Positions 25,277 to 34,290 are shown, numbered from the stretch's first letter. The stretch is 64,000 nt of DNA from Acidobacteriota bacterium (GCA_030066195.1 JASJCB010000047.1:1-64000), one strand, 5' to 3'. The notes: generated by a model not told the origin, from the sequence alone. Numbers and translations: made by a program.

Positions 25277-26479
25277 CTAGAACGGAAGCAAAACTTGGAT
25301 ACCATCACCTGAATTATACTCCGTTTCCGGATTCAAACGAAGAAGTGTTTCAAATATTGAGAAACGAAGCACATCTCCCGATCCCGAGGTTTTTATAGGG
25401 TTGACTTTTAAGGAACCTTCCTCCGTTAGGATTTCGGCTCCCACGAAAAAGGGCAGGCGTCCGCGATTGCGAATTCCCGCGGTTAAAACGGCCCGGCACC
25501 ACGCCGGCTCTCTGAATTGCCCGGTCAGTAGGGCGCGCACCATGGGTTTTACGTAAAGCATGGTGCCTACCACCGCCGATACCGGATTTCCCGGCAGCCC
25601 GAAGAACAGGCAACCGGATGAATGTTTTCCGAACCATAAAGGTTTCCCGGGTTTCATACGAATTTTGTGGAACACTCTTTCAAAGCCCGCCGTTTCCGCG
25701 GCTTCCGGCACCAGGTCGAAGTTGCCCATGGATACACCGCCGGTCAATACGATCAGATCCAGGTCGGTATTGGCGGCAATACAGGCAACGGTCTCTTCCA
25801 TGCGATCCGGGAAGGTTCCCAACTGCAAAATTTCCACATTGGGCGCCTGCAACAGGGCGCCGACCGTCAAGGCGTTCGAATTATAGATTTGCCCCGGTTG
25901 CAGGGGCCGTCTGAAGTCGATCACCTCGTTACCGGTGGCGGCGATTCCAATGCGCAAAGGCGCCCGCACCTTGACGAAACGAATTCCATTCGACAAGAGA
26001 CCGGCCAGCACGCCCGGCGAAATCACCGTGCCCGGCGCGTACAGCGACGCCCCGGCTTCCAGATTCTCGCCGCGATACCGGATGTGACTACCGCGAGCAC
26101 AAGGCTCGGTCAATTCGGCACGGCCCTCTTCAAAAGCCACGCGCTCCACCATCTGCACCGTGTCGGCCCCGGAGGGCACCGGCGCGCCGGTCATAATTCG
26201 CACACACTCACCCGGGCCCGGTTGTAATCGGTCGGGAATGTCGCCCGCGGCAACCGTGCCGATGACCCGAAACGCACGGGCCTCTTCCGACCAATGGTAG
26301 GCGATGCCGTCCATGGCGGAGGCATTGAACGGCGGACTTGGAAAGCGACAGGTTATATCTTCGGCCAGAGCCCGGTTCAGAGCCCGGTCGGTGGGGACAG
26401 TCTCCTGCTCGGACCCTTTTAGCGACAAGCCCGCATACGTTTCCGCCAGGTGACGGTATGCTTCCTCGATGCTTATCAT
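25277..26479 (-). CDS. moeA: molybdopterin molybdenumtransferase
   Basis: 400 residues, ATG at 26479 with GGAG upstream. Inserts molybdate into adenylated molybdopterin. Family features: the N-terminal FPSPPFNASAMDGIAYHW, the ENLEAGASLYAPGTVISPGVLAGLLSNG segment, TGGVSMGNFDLVPEAAE, the substrate loop RMKPGKPLWFGKH, and FGLPGNPVSAVV. Normal length. No other molybdenum-cofactor gene is adjacent. Confidence 0.95.
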   Translation of the reverse strand: MISIEEAYRHLAETYAGLSLKGSEQETVPTDRALNRALAEDITCRFPSPPFNASAMDGIAYHWSEEARAFRVIGTVAAGDIPDRLQPGPGECVRIMTGAPVPSGADTVQMVERVAFEEGRAELTEPCARGSHIRYRGENLEAGASLYAPGTVISPGVLAGLLSNGIRFVKVRAPLRIGIAATGNEVIDFRRPLQPGQIYNSNALTVGALLQAPNVEILQLGTFPDRMEETVACIAANTDLDLIVLTGGVSMGNFDLVPEAAETAGFERVFHKIRMKPGKPLWFGKHSSGCLFFGLPGNPVSAVVGTMLYVKPMVRALLTGQFREPAWCRAVLTAGIRNRGRLPFFVGAEILTEEGSLKVNPIKTSGSGDVLRFSIFETLLRLNPETEYNSGDGIQVLLPF

Positions 26480-26644
26480 GAACGGGTCTCCGGATAGGGC
26501 AGGAACTGAAAGGCGACCAATGCAGGCCCCATCTTATCAGACGGAGGCCCAATGTTGTTCATTTTGGAAAAAAAACGTCGATTCGGTCCGCCGAACCGTA
26601 TAATTCGTGACAAGTTTAAATGATCGATGAATCGAGGTTTCACC

Positions 26645-28120
26645 ATGCGCTGCCTTTTATTTGTACTTTTCCTTCTACCGGCCCATGCGAGCGATACCAT
26701 TCCCAAGGACCTGGATACCTATATCGACAAAGCTCTAAAAGACTGGAGGGTTCCCGGTGTAGGTTTAGCAATTGTTTCCGGTGACCGAGTCGTTTTGGCC
26801 CGTGGTTACGGGGTTCAGGACATCGATACCGGCCGGGCCGTGGACGAACACACCGTCTTCGCCGTGGGCTCTACCACCAAGGCTTTTACCGCTACCGCGC
26901 TGGCCATGTTGGTGGATCAGGGCAAATTGAAATGGGATGACCCTGCCGGTAAACACCTGCCCGGCTTTCAACTCTACGACCCGGCCGCCGGTCGCCAACT
27001 GACCGTGCGCGACCTGCTCTGCCATCGCACCGGGCTGCCTCGCGGCGACTGGTTGTGGTACGGCGCCGATTACACCCGCGAACAGGTGCTGGAACGGGTT
27101 CGTCACCTGCCGCCCCAATGGGGTTTCCGCGAACGATTCGGCTATCAGAACATCATGTTCCTGGCCGCCGGTCAGATCATCCCCCGTATCGAGGGCTACG
27201 GTTGGGACGGCTACCTGCGCGATAAAATCTTTACCCCCTTGGGCATGAAAAACACTTCTACATCTACCCTGGCTTTGAAGGGCAAGGACAACACGGCCTC
27301 CCCGCATGCCGAGATCGACGGCAAAACCGTGGTCATCCCCCGACGCAATCTGGACAACGTCGGACCCGCGGGCTCCATCAACTCCAGCGCCTACGATATG
27401 GCCCGATGGCTCCGCTTCAATCTGAACGAAGGTAGCTTCGACGGCAAGAAAATGCTGGAGCCCAAGCAGTTCAAGGAATTGATGACCCCGCAAACGGTGG
27501 TGCGCCTGGAAGGGCGCTACGTCTATTTTTTTGCCGATGCCCGCTTCGCCGCCTACGGACTTGGTTGGTTTTTGCACGATTATCACGGCGCTTGGGTGGC
27601 CGATCACGGCGGCTCTATCGACGGTATGCGCGCCCAGATCACCCTGCTGCCCGAAAAGAAACTGGGCGTGGTCATCCTCACCAACCTCAACCAGACCCTG
27701 CTGCCCATTGCCATCAAAAACCGGGTGCTGGACAGTTGGCTGGGCCGACCCGAAAAGGACTGGAGCGGCTATTACCTGGAAATCTTCCGCAAACTACTAG
27801 ATGCTCAAAAGGAAAACGAAAAGAAACGCACCGAGAAGCGCAAAGCCGACGCCTTACCTTCCTTGCCACTGGCTCGTTACGCGGGCGACTATACCAACAC
27901 CATCTACAAACCACTGAAAATCTCATTGAAGGACGGCAAACTGTACTTCGGCTTCACCAAGGCGCTCAGCGGGACCATGGAGCACTGGCATTACGACACC
28001 TTTCGGGTTACCTGGGACGCAGCCCACATGGGCCGGAATTACGTGACCTTCCACCTGGACGCCGACGGCCGTGTCGCCCGAGTCGTTCTGGAGAACATCA
28101 CCGAATTCACGCCGAAATGA
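26645..28120 (+). CDS. secreted serine hydrolase, beta-lactamase class C fold with DUF3471-like tail
   Basis: 491 residues from the ATG at 26645 (GAGG seven bases before), with a signal peptide MRCLLFVLFLLPAHA. Catalytic elements of the PBP4*/EstB/class C fold: SxxK in VGSTTKAFTATALA, YxN in FGYQNIMFLAAGQ, and the HxG in VADHGGSIDGMRAQ. The last 100 residues (LARYAGDYTNTIYKPLKISLKDGKLYF on) are a beta domain like DUF3471, common in such hydrolases. It probably acts on peptides or esters in the periplasm. A second, unrelated-in-detail serine hydrolase is at 43896-45230. Confidence 0.88.
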   Translation: MRCLLFVLFLLPAHASDTIPKDLDTYIDKALKDWRVPGVGLAIVSGDRVVLARGYGVQDIDTGRAVDEHTVFAVGSTTKAFTATALAMLVDQGKLKWDDPAGKHLPGFQLYDPAAGRQLTVRDLLCHRTGLPRGDWLWYGADYTREQVLERVRHLPPQWGFRERFGYQNIMFLAAGQIIPRIEGYGWDGYLRDKIFTPLGMKNTSTSTLALKGKDNTASPHAEIDGKTVVIPRRNLDNVGPAGSINSSAYDMARWLRFNLNEGSFDGKKMLEPKQFKELMTPQTVVRLEGRYVYFFADARFAAYGLGWFLHDYHGAWVADHGGSIDGMRAQITLLPEKKLGVVILTNLNQTLLPIAIKNRVLDSWLGRPEKDWSGYYLEIFRKLLDAQKENEKKRTEKRKADALPSLPLARYAGDYTNTIYKPLKISLKDGKLYFGFTKALSGTMEHWHYDTFRVTWDAAHMGRNYVTFHLDADGRVARVVLENITEFTPK

Positions 28121-28148
28121 GTCTTCGGGGGCGGTTCGCCCGACGGTA

Positions 28149-28634
28149 TCAACCGCCCTCGGCCAGTTCCTCCAAGGCTTCGCCCTCTATACGGTAGGGC
28201 AACCAACCCTCGCAATGATAAGCGCCGATGGCGTGGTAGAAATCGCGAGCGAGCATATTCCAATCCAGAACCTCCCACTCGAAACGGCGACAATCATTGT
28301 CCAAAGCGATCCTGGCCATACGCCTGAGCAACTTCATGCCCACGCCCAAACCGCGCACGTCGGGGTTGACGAACAAGTCTTCCAGATGCAAGCTGGGCCG
28401 CCCCCGCCAGGTGGACCATTTCAGGAAGTAGAGCGAAAACCCGACGGGTTGACCGTCCAATTCGGCAATCAGACAGGTAAACAAGGGTCTTTCACCAAAG
28501 CCGTCCCGTTGAATATCTTCGACCGTGGTCTCTACCGCATGAGGCTCCTTTTCGTAAATGGCCAGATCGGTAATCAAATCCAAAATGGTTTCGGCATCTT
28601 CGAAAGTAGCCTGGCGGATGACGGTAGTATGCAT
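28149..28634 (-). CDS. GNAT family N-acetyltransferase
   Basis: 161 residues, ATG at 28634 with GGGAGG upstream. Acetyl-CoA-binding motif A: LHLEDLFVNPDVRGLGVGMKLLRRMARIAL, with the R/Q-x-x-G-x-G/A-type loop as RGLGVG. The following CRRFEWEVLDWNMLARDFYHAIGA completes the fold and matches diamine/ectoine-type acetyltransferases of the SAT1-like branch. The substrate is not determined. Convergent with the serine hydrolase gene. Confidence 0.9.
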   Translation of the reverse strand: MHTTVIRQATFEDAETILDLITDLAIYEKEPHAVETTVEDIQRDGFGERPLFTCLIAELDGQPVGFSLYFLKWSTWRGRPSLHLEDLFVNPDVRGLGVGMKLLRRMARIALDNDCRRFEWEVLDWNMLARDFYHAIGAYHCEGWLPYRIEGEALEELAEGG

Positions 28635-28736
28635 GAGCGGACCTCCCTACTGCGCCAAGGGCATCTTAGCACCAGGCGGCGCTGTTGCGCATGGGGAAAG
28701 ACATGGGCCGTTGACAACCCCGGATCCCCGGATTGA

Positions 28737-28840
28737 CTCGATTCTTCCCGGGAAGATAAAAAAAACCGGCGTTTGACACTCGATTGTTCCCGAGAACACA
28801 TGAGGACCATGCATAAAATATTCGATTGTTCCCGGGAAGA
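28737..28840. promoter_or_regulatory. three-unit operator-like array with exact 42-bp period
   Basis: Units begin at 28737, 28779 and 28821: ctcgattcttcccgggaaga, ctcgattgttcccgagaaca, ttcgattgttcccgggaaga. Each contains the near-palindrome TTCCCGGGAA. The 42-bp spacing is four helical turns, placing all units on one face of the DNA, as for cooperative repressor binding. It lies between the GNAT gene start and the rpmB promoter. A degenerate fourth unit seems to be present in repeat copy A near 8171. Confidence 0.6.
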
Positions 28841-29000
28841 ACAAAACACCTTTCGATCAATCGACTCTTTATGCACCTCGGAATGTTGCTTGGTTGTTTT
28901 ATGCGCCGACTTTGCTTGATTTTTCGAGCGAGGGTTGACTCTGTGCCGGATACTCAGATAACAACTTGCAAATCCCCTCCACTTTGACGACACCCTGGGG
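28829..29000 (+). repeat. interspersed repeat, copy B (upstream of rpmB)
   Basis: Partner of the element at 8171-8343, joined directly to the third operator-like unit. Matching starts at acaaaac and runs to about 29000 (ctttgacgacaccctgggg). Its rightmost 100 bp is best conserved (gtgccggatactcagataacaacttgcaaat). It stops 17 bp before the rpmB -35 box. Confidence 0.75.
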
Positions 29001-29016
29001 AAAAATCAATCTGTTC

Positions 29017-29045
29017 TTTACATACTGCTTTGGCTTTGATATGAT
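29017..29045 (+). promoter_or_regulatory. sigma-70-type promoter of rpmB
   Basis: TTTACA at 29017-29022 and TATGAT at 29040-29045 with a 17-bp spacer; the expected start of transcription is about 55 bp before the rpmB ATG. Confidence 0.75.
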
Positions 29046-29107
29046 GCGGGTCTTTGCGTGGGCATGATTTCGATTAATGCCGCGGATTCAAGTCAAGGAG
29101 CTCGGAA

Positions 29108-29305
29108 ATGGCGAGAACCTGCAGTGTATGTAACAAGGGATACCAAAAGGGGCACAAGATCTCCCACGCCCACAACATTTCGATCAAGCGCTGGCACCCG
29201 AACCTCCAAAAGGTTCGCGTCGCACTGCCCCAGGGCGGTACCAAGCGCATGTGGGTGTGCACCAGCTGCATCCAGAAAGGGAAGATCAAGAAAAGCGTTG
29301 CCTGA
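29108..29305 (+). CDS. rpmB: 50S ribosomal protein L28
   Basis: 65 residues, ATG at 29108 with AAGGAG upstream. The N-terminal MARTCSVCNKGYQKGHKISH carries the Cys pair of the zinc-binding form of L28, and VCTSCIQKGKIKKS supplies the second pair, so this is the Cys4 (zinc-ribbon) paralogue. Its own promoter is at 29017-29045 and its terminator at 29338-29362, so it is a single-gene unit, not joined to rpmG. Confidence 0.97.
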   Translation: MARTCSVCNKGYQKGHKISHAHNISIKRWHPNLQKVRVALPQGGTKRMWVCTSCIQKGKIKKSVA

Positions 29306-29337
29306 ACGCGACATCTTTTGGCATAGACCTGGTGAAG

Positions 29338-29362
29338 AAGCGGCCGAACGGGCCGCTTTTTT
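29338..29362 (+). terminator. rho-independent terminator of rpmB
   Basis: Arms AAGCGGCC (29338-29345) and GGCCGCTT (29351-29358) with a 5-base loop, followed by a T-run (to 29362). Confidence 0.85.
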
Positions 29363-29385
29363 GCGTTAGGCCCGCGCTTTTTCCA

Positions 29386-30351
29386 TCAGCTTTCCAGGTC
29401 GCCCAGGACATTGCTCAGTGTTTTCAAGCTGATATTGGCGCCGCAGATCACCAGAACCACATTTTGACCCTTGTAAGCGTCCTTATTTTTTAGGAACGAG
29501 GCCAGGGTCACGCCGGCGGCGCCTTCGATCATCATGTGATGGTGTTCCATGAAGAGGAGCATCGCCTCGCGGATTTCTTCCTCCCGCACGATCACGTGTT
29601 CATCGATCAACTCACGGCATAAGTCGAAGGTGACAGCGTCCTTCTCGATGCCTCCCGAGGTCCCGTCCGAGAGCGTGGGTTTGGATTCCAGATCCAATAT
29701 CTTACCGGCTTTGATCGATTCGTACATCACCGCCGAGTTCTTGGGAGAGCAACCCACTACCCTGATATCTTCGAATATATCCTTAAGATAACCCGACACG
29801 CCGCTGATCAGCCCGCCGCCGCCTACCGAGATGAAGACCGCATCCACATGTCGCAACTGGTGCGCTATTTCCACACCCACGGTGCCCTGGCCGCCGATCA
29901 CGTCCCAGTCGTTATAGGGTGAGATATAGGTCATACCGGTACGTTTCGCGTATTCGCGGGCGTAGATTTCAGTTTCCAGTCCGTCGAAGCCGTAAGTCCG
30001 CAGCTCGGTACCGTATTGCTGAATAGCGTGTTTCTTTGTTTGCGACGCGTTCTTGGGCACAAAGACGGTGCCGTTGATCTTCAGTTCGGAGAGACCGAAG
30101 GCCACGGCCGCGCCGTGATTACCCGTGGAGGCGGCGATAATGCCCTTTTCCTTCTGTTCGTCGGTCAAGCTCAACAGTTTGCTGATGGCGCCGCGCGCCT
30201 TGAAAGAACCCGTGTGTTGCAGGTTCTCCATCTTCAGGAATACATTGCAACCGGTCATGTTGCTTAAATGAAAGGAGTAAGCCAGCGGCGTGGTGCGCAC
30301 GATGCCGTGAATGCGTTGGTCTGCTCGAAGTACCGCCCTGACGACGTCCAT
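29386..30351 (-). CDS. threonine/serine dehydratase-like PLP enzyme
   Basis: 321 residues, ATG at 30351 with AAGGAGG upstream. Fold-type II PLP enzyme: PLP-Lys in HTGSFKARGA, phosphate-binding loop SVGGGGLISGVSG, substrate motif ASTGNHGAAVAFG. Length and order match biodegradative threonine dehydratase, serine racemase and hydroxyectoine-type ammonia-lyases. There is no ACT regulatory domain, so it is the unregulated class. It probably deaminates L-threonine or L-serine, possibly to 2-oxobutyrate or pyruvate. Confidence 0.88.
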   Translation of the reverse strand: MDVVRAVLRADQRIHGIVRTTPLAYSFHLSNMTGCNVFLKMENLQHTGSFKARGAISKLLSLTDEQKEKGIIAASTGNHGAAVAFGLSELKINGTVFVPKNASQTKKHAIQQYGTELRTYGFDGLETEIYAREYAKRTGMTYISPYNDWDVIGGQGTVGVEIAHQLRHVDAVFISVGGGGLISGVSGYLKDIFEDIRVVGCSPKNSAVMYESIKAGKILDLESKPTLSDGTSGGIEKDAVTFDLCRELIDEHVIVREEEIREAMLLFMEHHHMMIEGAAGVTLASFLKNKDAYKGQNVVLVICGANISLKTLSNVLGDLES

Positions 30352-30533
30352 ACTGCCCTCCTTGGATGGAACTACCTGGAAGATTTGGTTTAACAGAACT
30401 AATTCTACCCCACCTACCGGACCGAGAAAAAGCCTTAATGATGTAAACTATTCTCATGGTCTACAGGTAATTCGAACAAGAAATGGATTTTCTTCCCTTA
30501 AAGAAGGCTTTTAGAGATATGGCCGGGAATTAC

Positions 30534-30809
30534 TTAAAGCACGTAAACTATAGCTTCATGGTCCGTGTAGGCGCTGTAAAGCGCCTCTATTTCTTCATAA
30601 ACCTCGATATGCAAATTCAAGGTATAGCATATGTAGGTTCCCTTTCCCGAGGTGCGTTCCGACAAATCGTGACGACCCAGATCCCGCCCCAAATGGGTGC
30701 GGCTGAAGTCCAGGAAATGGCTCCTACTCATGAGATCCGGCTTGACGAATACCTTGAAGGAAAACGGGCCCGGAAGTTCGATCATCTCTTTTGCGGTGGG
30801 TTGGGACAT
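30534..30809 (-). CDS. DUF493 (YbeD-like) family protein
   Basis: 91 residues from the ATG at 30809, preceded by GGAGGAT. It has the family pattern: an FSFKVFVKP first strand, an SGKGTYICYTLNLHIEVYEEIEALYSAY ferredoxin-like second half, and a short hydrophobic end (AIVYVL). DUF493 proteins are small ACT-like domains with no settled role; E. coli YbeD sits near lipoate genes. The longer frame to 30941 overlaps the AAA ATPase gene and is not supported. Confidence 0.75.
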   Translation of the reverse strand: MSQPTAKEMIELPGPFSFKVFVKPDLMSRSHFLDFSRTHLGRDLGRHDLSERTSGKGTYICYTLNLHIEVYEEIEALYSAYTDHEAIVYVL

Positions 30810-30864
30810 GCGCTCATCCTCCATCACGGGCCGGGGCCCTGACTCCATTCTAACAAATTTTGGA

Positions 30865-32625
30865 TCAGTCCCACTGCTTGTGGATATAGTTAATCGAGGT
30901 GGCTCTGCCGACCTTTTTTTCGATACACATGGCGAGAGCATCCTCGGTAAAACCGCCTAGAGACAATACAGCCGGAAATACCCGTCGCTCCGGGTTGCGT
31001 TGTTGGAATAGTGCAGCCCGGGTAAGTAGTTTTTCGATGACCAGGCTTCCACTGGGTTTTTGGGGTTTTTTGACTTCTATCAACAATGAAAACTCACAGT
31101 CCTTGCTGTCTACCCGCAGGTCGACCTCGCCTTTTTTACCATCCGGCCCCTGTATCAAAAACCGGGGGAAGAGTTCACCTACATCCATATGGGGAGCTTC
31201 GGTCAATCCCTCGAAATAGACAGACGGATGAAAGGAATCGCGAACACGCATGTCGATTTCCAATTGTGCCTCGGCCAGTCGACCTGAAACCTGATTGAGC
31301 TGGTTTTGCAACGCCTTTTTCTCTCCGGTTAGTTTGTTGACCAGGAACTCGATTCCTCCATCTGCCTCGGGGTCCAGGGTTGCCAACTCAGTGGCCAGGC
31401 GACGCAATAAGAGCAGGTGAAAGGTGCCGTCTTTCAAACCCATGAATTCATTGCTGAAACGGCCTCTGATCAGGTTGGCCTTATATAGTGCGACCAGTCG
31501 TTCTTCGATCTCGTGTTCGCTCAGGTCCAACTTCATGACTTCTTTCAAAGATTTTGCCGTGTAGATGCGATCAGGATTGCGGGTTAGGAAAAGCAGCATT
31601 TTTTTGGCGTGTTGCTGGTTGATGCGTTTCAAAGAGCGCTCGAACCAGGAGCGCCATCCCGTGACCATTTCAGCGGCATCATCCGATGTTTCAAAATCCA
31701 CCGTTCGGATCACGCCGGCGCGAGTAGTCAGATCGCGGTCCGGGCACTTAGATCTGATGATACAAGCGATGAAGTAGGGATCGAAACGGCAAAGTTCATT
31801 GATCAAGAGTGCAGCCTCATTGGTGATGGGTTCTTCGTATACCTCGGCATAGCGGTATACGGCGATCAAACCTTCCGATTCCGTGAGGTAGGAGGGCAGC
31901 TGCATATAGGTAAGGCGGCCGGCCTCGAGGTAAGTATCCACCACCTCGGTCAATCGGCTGATTTCCGAACCGGTTGCCAGCATGGGGGCGATCTTTGACT
32001 CCGACAGTTCGTGATAGCTGCCGGGAACGGTTTCGTCCAAAGCGTCACGACAGGCCTGGTCTCGGTAGACGAAGTTGCCTAGATTTTGGAATTCATCGAT
32101 GATGACCAAGACCGGTTTTTTGTAAAGCGACGCCATGATATGCGGTGCGGCAATAGCATCACGCCACATGCCGTCTGCCATACCTCGCTGGAAATAAGTG
32201 TCCAGGGAGTCCACATGATCTACAAACAGGTCAATACCCTTTTTCTTTCCATAAGCCTTTATCTGTTGCAGCTTCAAGGGTTTGGAAACAAGTCGAGGAT
32301 CGCGCTCAAGAAAAGAGATGTATTGTGAAGCGAAGGCCTGGAAATAATCGAGCGCCAGTAGGGGATACCAAACCCTGGCTTCCGGGATCTCGATATAAAA
32401 GGGAATGACCGGCCCGTTTGCACACCACAGTTGATTGAAGAGGCGCTGCACGAAAGCTGTTTTGCCGCACTTTTTACGGGCGATGATCACCCGTGACTTC
32501 GAAAGGCGTTTGGGCATACCGGCGATCCACTTATGATAATCGGCAAATTCTTCTTCCCGACCGACCAGCAGCCGGGGGTCGCCGATACGTTCTTCCAGCG
32601 GGTAGCAATCCAGTTCCATGACCAA
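30865..32625 (-). CDS. AAA ATPase with PD-(D/E)XK-like nuclease tail
   Basis: 586 residues. Walker A is IIARKKCGKTAFVQRLF (near 47-63); Walker B is VLVIIDEFQNLGN. The central part has the winged-helix segment seen in archaeal-type (ORC/Cdc6-like, DUF234-associated) ATPases. The last 100 residues contain GEVDLRVDSKDCEFSLLIEVKKPQ, a D...E-x-K arrangement typical of PD-(D/E)XK nucleases. Such fusions occur in defence and mobile-element ATPases. No partner gene is adjacent, so the role is unknown. The start could be Met1 or Met3. Confidence 0.8.
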   Translation of the reverse strand: MVMELDCYPLEERIGDPRLLVGREEEFADYHKWIAGMPKRLSKSRVIIARKKCGKTAFVQRLFNQLWCANGPVIPFYIEIPEARVWYPLLALDYFQAFASQYISFLERDPRLVSKPLKLQQIKAYGKKKGIDLFVDHVDSLDTYFQRGMADGMWRDAIAAPHIMASLYKKPVLVIIDEFQNLGNFVYRDQACRDALDETVPGSYHELSESKIAPMLATGSEISRLTEVVDTYLEAGRLTYMQLPSYLTESEGLIAVYRYAEVYEEPITNEAALLINELCRFDPYFIACIIRSKCPDRDLTTRAGVIRTVDFETSDDAAEMVTGWRSWFERSLKRINQQHAKKMLLFLTRNPDRIYTAKSLKEVMKLDLSEHEIEERLVALYKANLIRGRFSNEFMGLKDGTFHLLLLRRLATELATLDPEADGGIEFLVNKLTGEKKALQNQLNQVSGRLAEAQLEIDMRVRDSFHPSVYFEGLTEAPHMDVGELFPRFLIQGPDGKKGEVDLRVDSKDCEFSLLIEVKKPQKPSGSLVIEKLLTRAALFQQRNPERRVFPAVLSLGGFTEDALAMCIEKKVGRATSINYIHKQWD

Positions 32626-33013
32626 ACCCCCGATTTAGAAAGCATAGCACAAGCTAAAGTCAACTTGATTCAGGAACACGCGGGCAGGACCACCAAAACG
32701 CCTGATTTCTTTCACATTACTTTTCGGTGCGCAAAGAATGAGGACTGATTTTTAGGATAGTGAATTTTGGAATCGAAGAATCAGTCCCCATTCTTCGATG
32801 TTGACTTTTAAGTGTCGAGGAATCGGAACCGATTCTTTGCTTCCCGATTTGCAGACACAACGAATGACAACTGGAAACTGGAAACGAGATGCTGAACCTC
32901 TCTCTTCCTCAACCAAACACAACGTCGCGGCAGGCAGCCCATGCGCAACGTTGCACATCCCTTCCCGCCACGAGATGACCGCCGGCTACGGGTAACGCCG
33001 GAAGTGGATGGAG
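32626..33013. other. non-coding region with REP-like element
   Basis: The 388 bp between the ATPase and MRJP genes contain no gene that I can support. The frame at 32752-32958 has no ribosome site and encodes a low-quality peptide. Confidence 0.6.
32734..32795. repeat. REP-like imperfect inverted repeat
   Basis: AAGAATGAGGACTGATT (32734-32750) is repeated inverted, with one mismatch, at 32779-32795 (aatcagtccccattctt). The GGGGACTGATT core resembles the ends of REP/RAYT palindromic elements. A separate palindrome GAATCGG-AA-CCGATTC is at 32820-32835. No transposase of the RAYT family is in the window. Confidence 0.65.
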
Positions 33014-34117
33014 CTACCTGCCGACCGACGCCCGGGTCAGCGCTTTGAATCGAATGATCTTGAACTCCCCTTTTGAGGCGTCTCCACCCTGGTTCAGAAC
33101 CGGAGAACGATGCAGCTCGTTGATGGTGACATAGACATAATCATCGGGCCCCACGGCGAAACCGTCCGGCCAGGAGAGGTCATCGCGCTGGAAAAGCGTC
33201 TGATAGGTGCCGTCGGGCCTGGTCACACCGATCGAGTCATTCGTGATCGAGGTGATGTAGACATTGCCGCCCCGGTCGATGGTAATGCCGTCTGAGACGG
33301 GCTTGTCGCCATAGCGTTTCACCCGTGAACGCAGATCTTTTTCGGTGAGCGCCGGATCGAGGAGGTCGGCGGTTTTGATACGGTAGAGACTGGTCCCCGT
33401 CATCGGTGCGAAATAGACCCATTCGAAGGTGTGATCCACGGTGATGGGGTTAACCCCGATCCGCGCGGGATTCCCGCCCAGAGTGACCGTGGCGCCGTCG
33501 ATCACCATATCCAGGTCTTCAGCTACCGTAAACGGGGACCCTTCCAAGACCCGACGGGCCTGTCCCGTGGCCAGGTCCACCACGATGAGAGCGGCGCTCT
33601 TACCCGCGCCGGAATCGCTGATGTAAACCGCATTGTGCCTGGTGTCGATCGCCAGGTCGTTGAGAAAGCTGGTTTCACGGGTCACGGGCGGCGCCAGGTA
33701 AATGATGCGCTCCAGTTTCTCGGTCTTCGTGTTCCAACCGATGAGCCGACCGGATCGGTTGGGGGCGTGCGTATCCAAGAGCCAGAGGATTCCGTTCCCA
33801 TCCGCGTTCAAGCCGAGTACGCCGTTGAGGCCGACCGTCTTGGCATCGCCGGGCGCGGTTGCCCATTCGGGGTTCGGATAGGGCCTGGTCGAGCCGTTAT
33901 CGAAAACCTCGACAACCCTAACCGGTTGACCATAGAATCCGTGGACGCTCATGAAGATACGACCCTCCGCGGTAATCGCCAGGTTACCGGGGGGAACCTT
34001 CTTGGAAAAAGCGGCGTAGGTCTCGAGTTCGCCGGCGAGCACACCCGGCACGACGGAGACGATCCCGATCAAGATCGTTTTTGCAATCCGCGGGGAAAGA
34101 GAAAAGCAATGGGGCAT
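33014..34117 (-). CDS. secreted major-royal-jelly/yellow-type beta-propeller protein
   Basis: 367 residues from the ATG at 34117, which has GGAGAG upstream; the longer reading (34198) lacks one. Signal peptide region: KTILIGIVSVVPGVLAG. It follows the MRJP/Yellow family: NLAITAEGRIFMSVHGFY..., FLNDLAIDTRHNAVYISDSGAG, a GxNPARIGVNPI turn, and FAVGPDDYVYVTINELHRSP. Family propellers bind small molecules such as amines and include a dopachrome-converting enzyme-like branch in bacteria. The enzyme activity here is not known. It diverges from the TOMM cyclodehydratase gene with a 173-bp gap, but there is no evidence that it belongs to that pathway. Confidence 0.85.
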   Translation of the reverse strand: MPHCFSLSPRIAKTILIGIVSVVPGVLAGELETYAAFSKKVPPGNLAITAEGRIFMSVHGFYGQPVRVVEVFDNGSTRPYPNPEWATAPGDAKTVGLNGVLGLNADGNGILWLLDTHAPNRSGRLIGWNTKTEKLERIIYLAPPVTRETSFLNDLAIDTRHNAVYISDSGAGKSAALIVVDLATGQARRVLEGSPFTVAEDLDMVIDGATVTLGGNPARIGVNPITVDHTFEWVYFAPMTGTSLYRIKTADLLDPALTEKDLRSRVKRYGDKPVSDGITIDRGGNVYITSITNDSIGVTRPDGTYQTLFQRDDLSWPDGFAVGPDDYVYVTINELHRSPVLNQGGDASKGEFKIIRFKALTRASVGR

Positions 34118-34245
34118 GAAGCTCTCCTTATGGTTGGTTACCCGAACGTTCGTGTTCGGGCTTTGTTCGCTTTGTTTAAAACACCCGCCTGCCCGCATCC
34201 ATTCCCCACCGCCGGATCATGTCCGATAAACCTCGATGGAACCAT

Positions 34246-34272
34246 GGGTGATTTTAAGTGCTAAAATCACCC
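34246..34272. promoter_or_regulatory. perfect 11-bp inverted repeat before the cyclodehydratase gene
   Basis: GGGTGATTTTA (34246-34256), AGTGC loop, TAAAATCACCC (34262-34272), 18 bp before the YcaO start. There is no T-run following it. It is either an operator or an attenuating hairpin on the leader. Confidence 0.55.
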
Positions 34273-34290
34273 GTCTAATCGGGGGTGATC

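Noticed and set aside
28574..28993. Minus-strand frame with CSSREQS-like repeats
   Set aside because: The peptide repeats are the 42-bp DNA array read in frame (42 is divisible by 3); it overlaps the GNAT start and repeat B.
32752..32958. 68-codon minus-strand frame beside the REP-like element
   Set aside because: No ribosome site; it reads through the inverted repeat.
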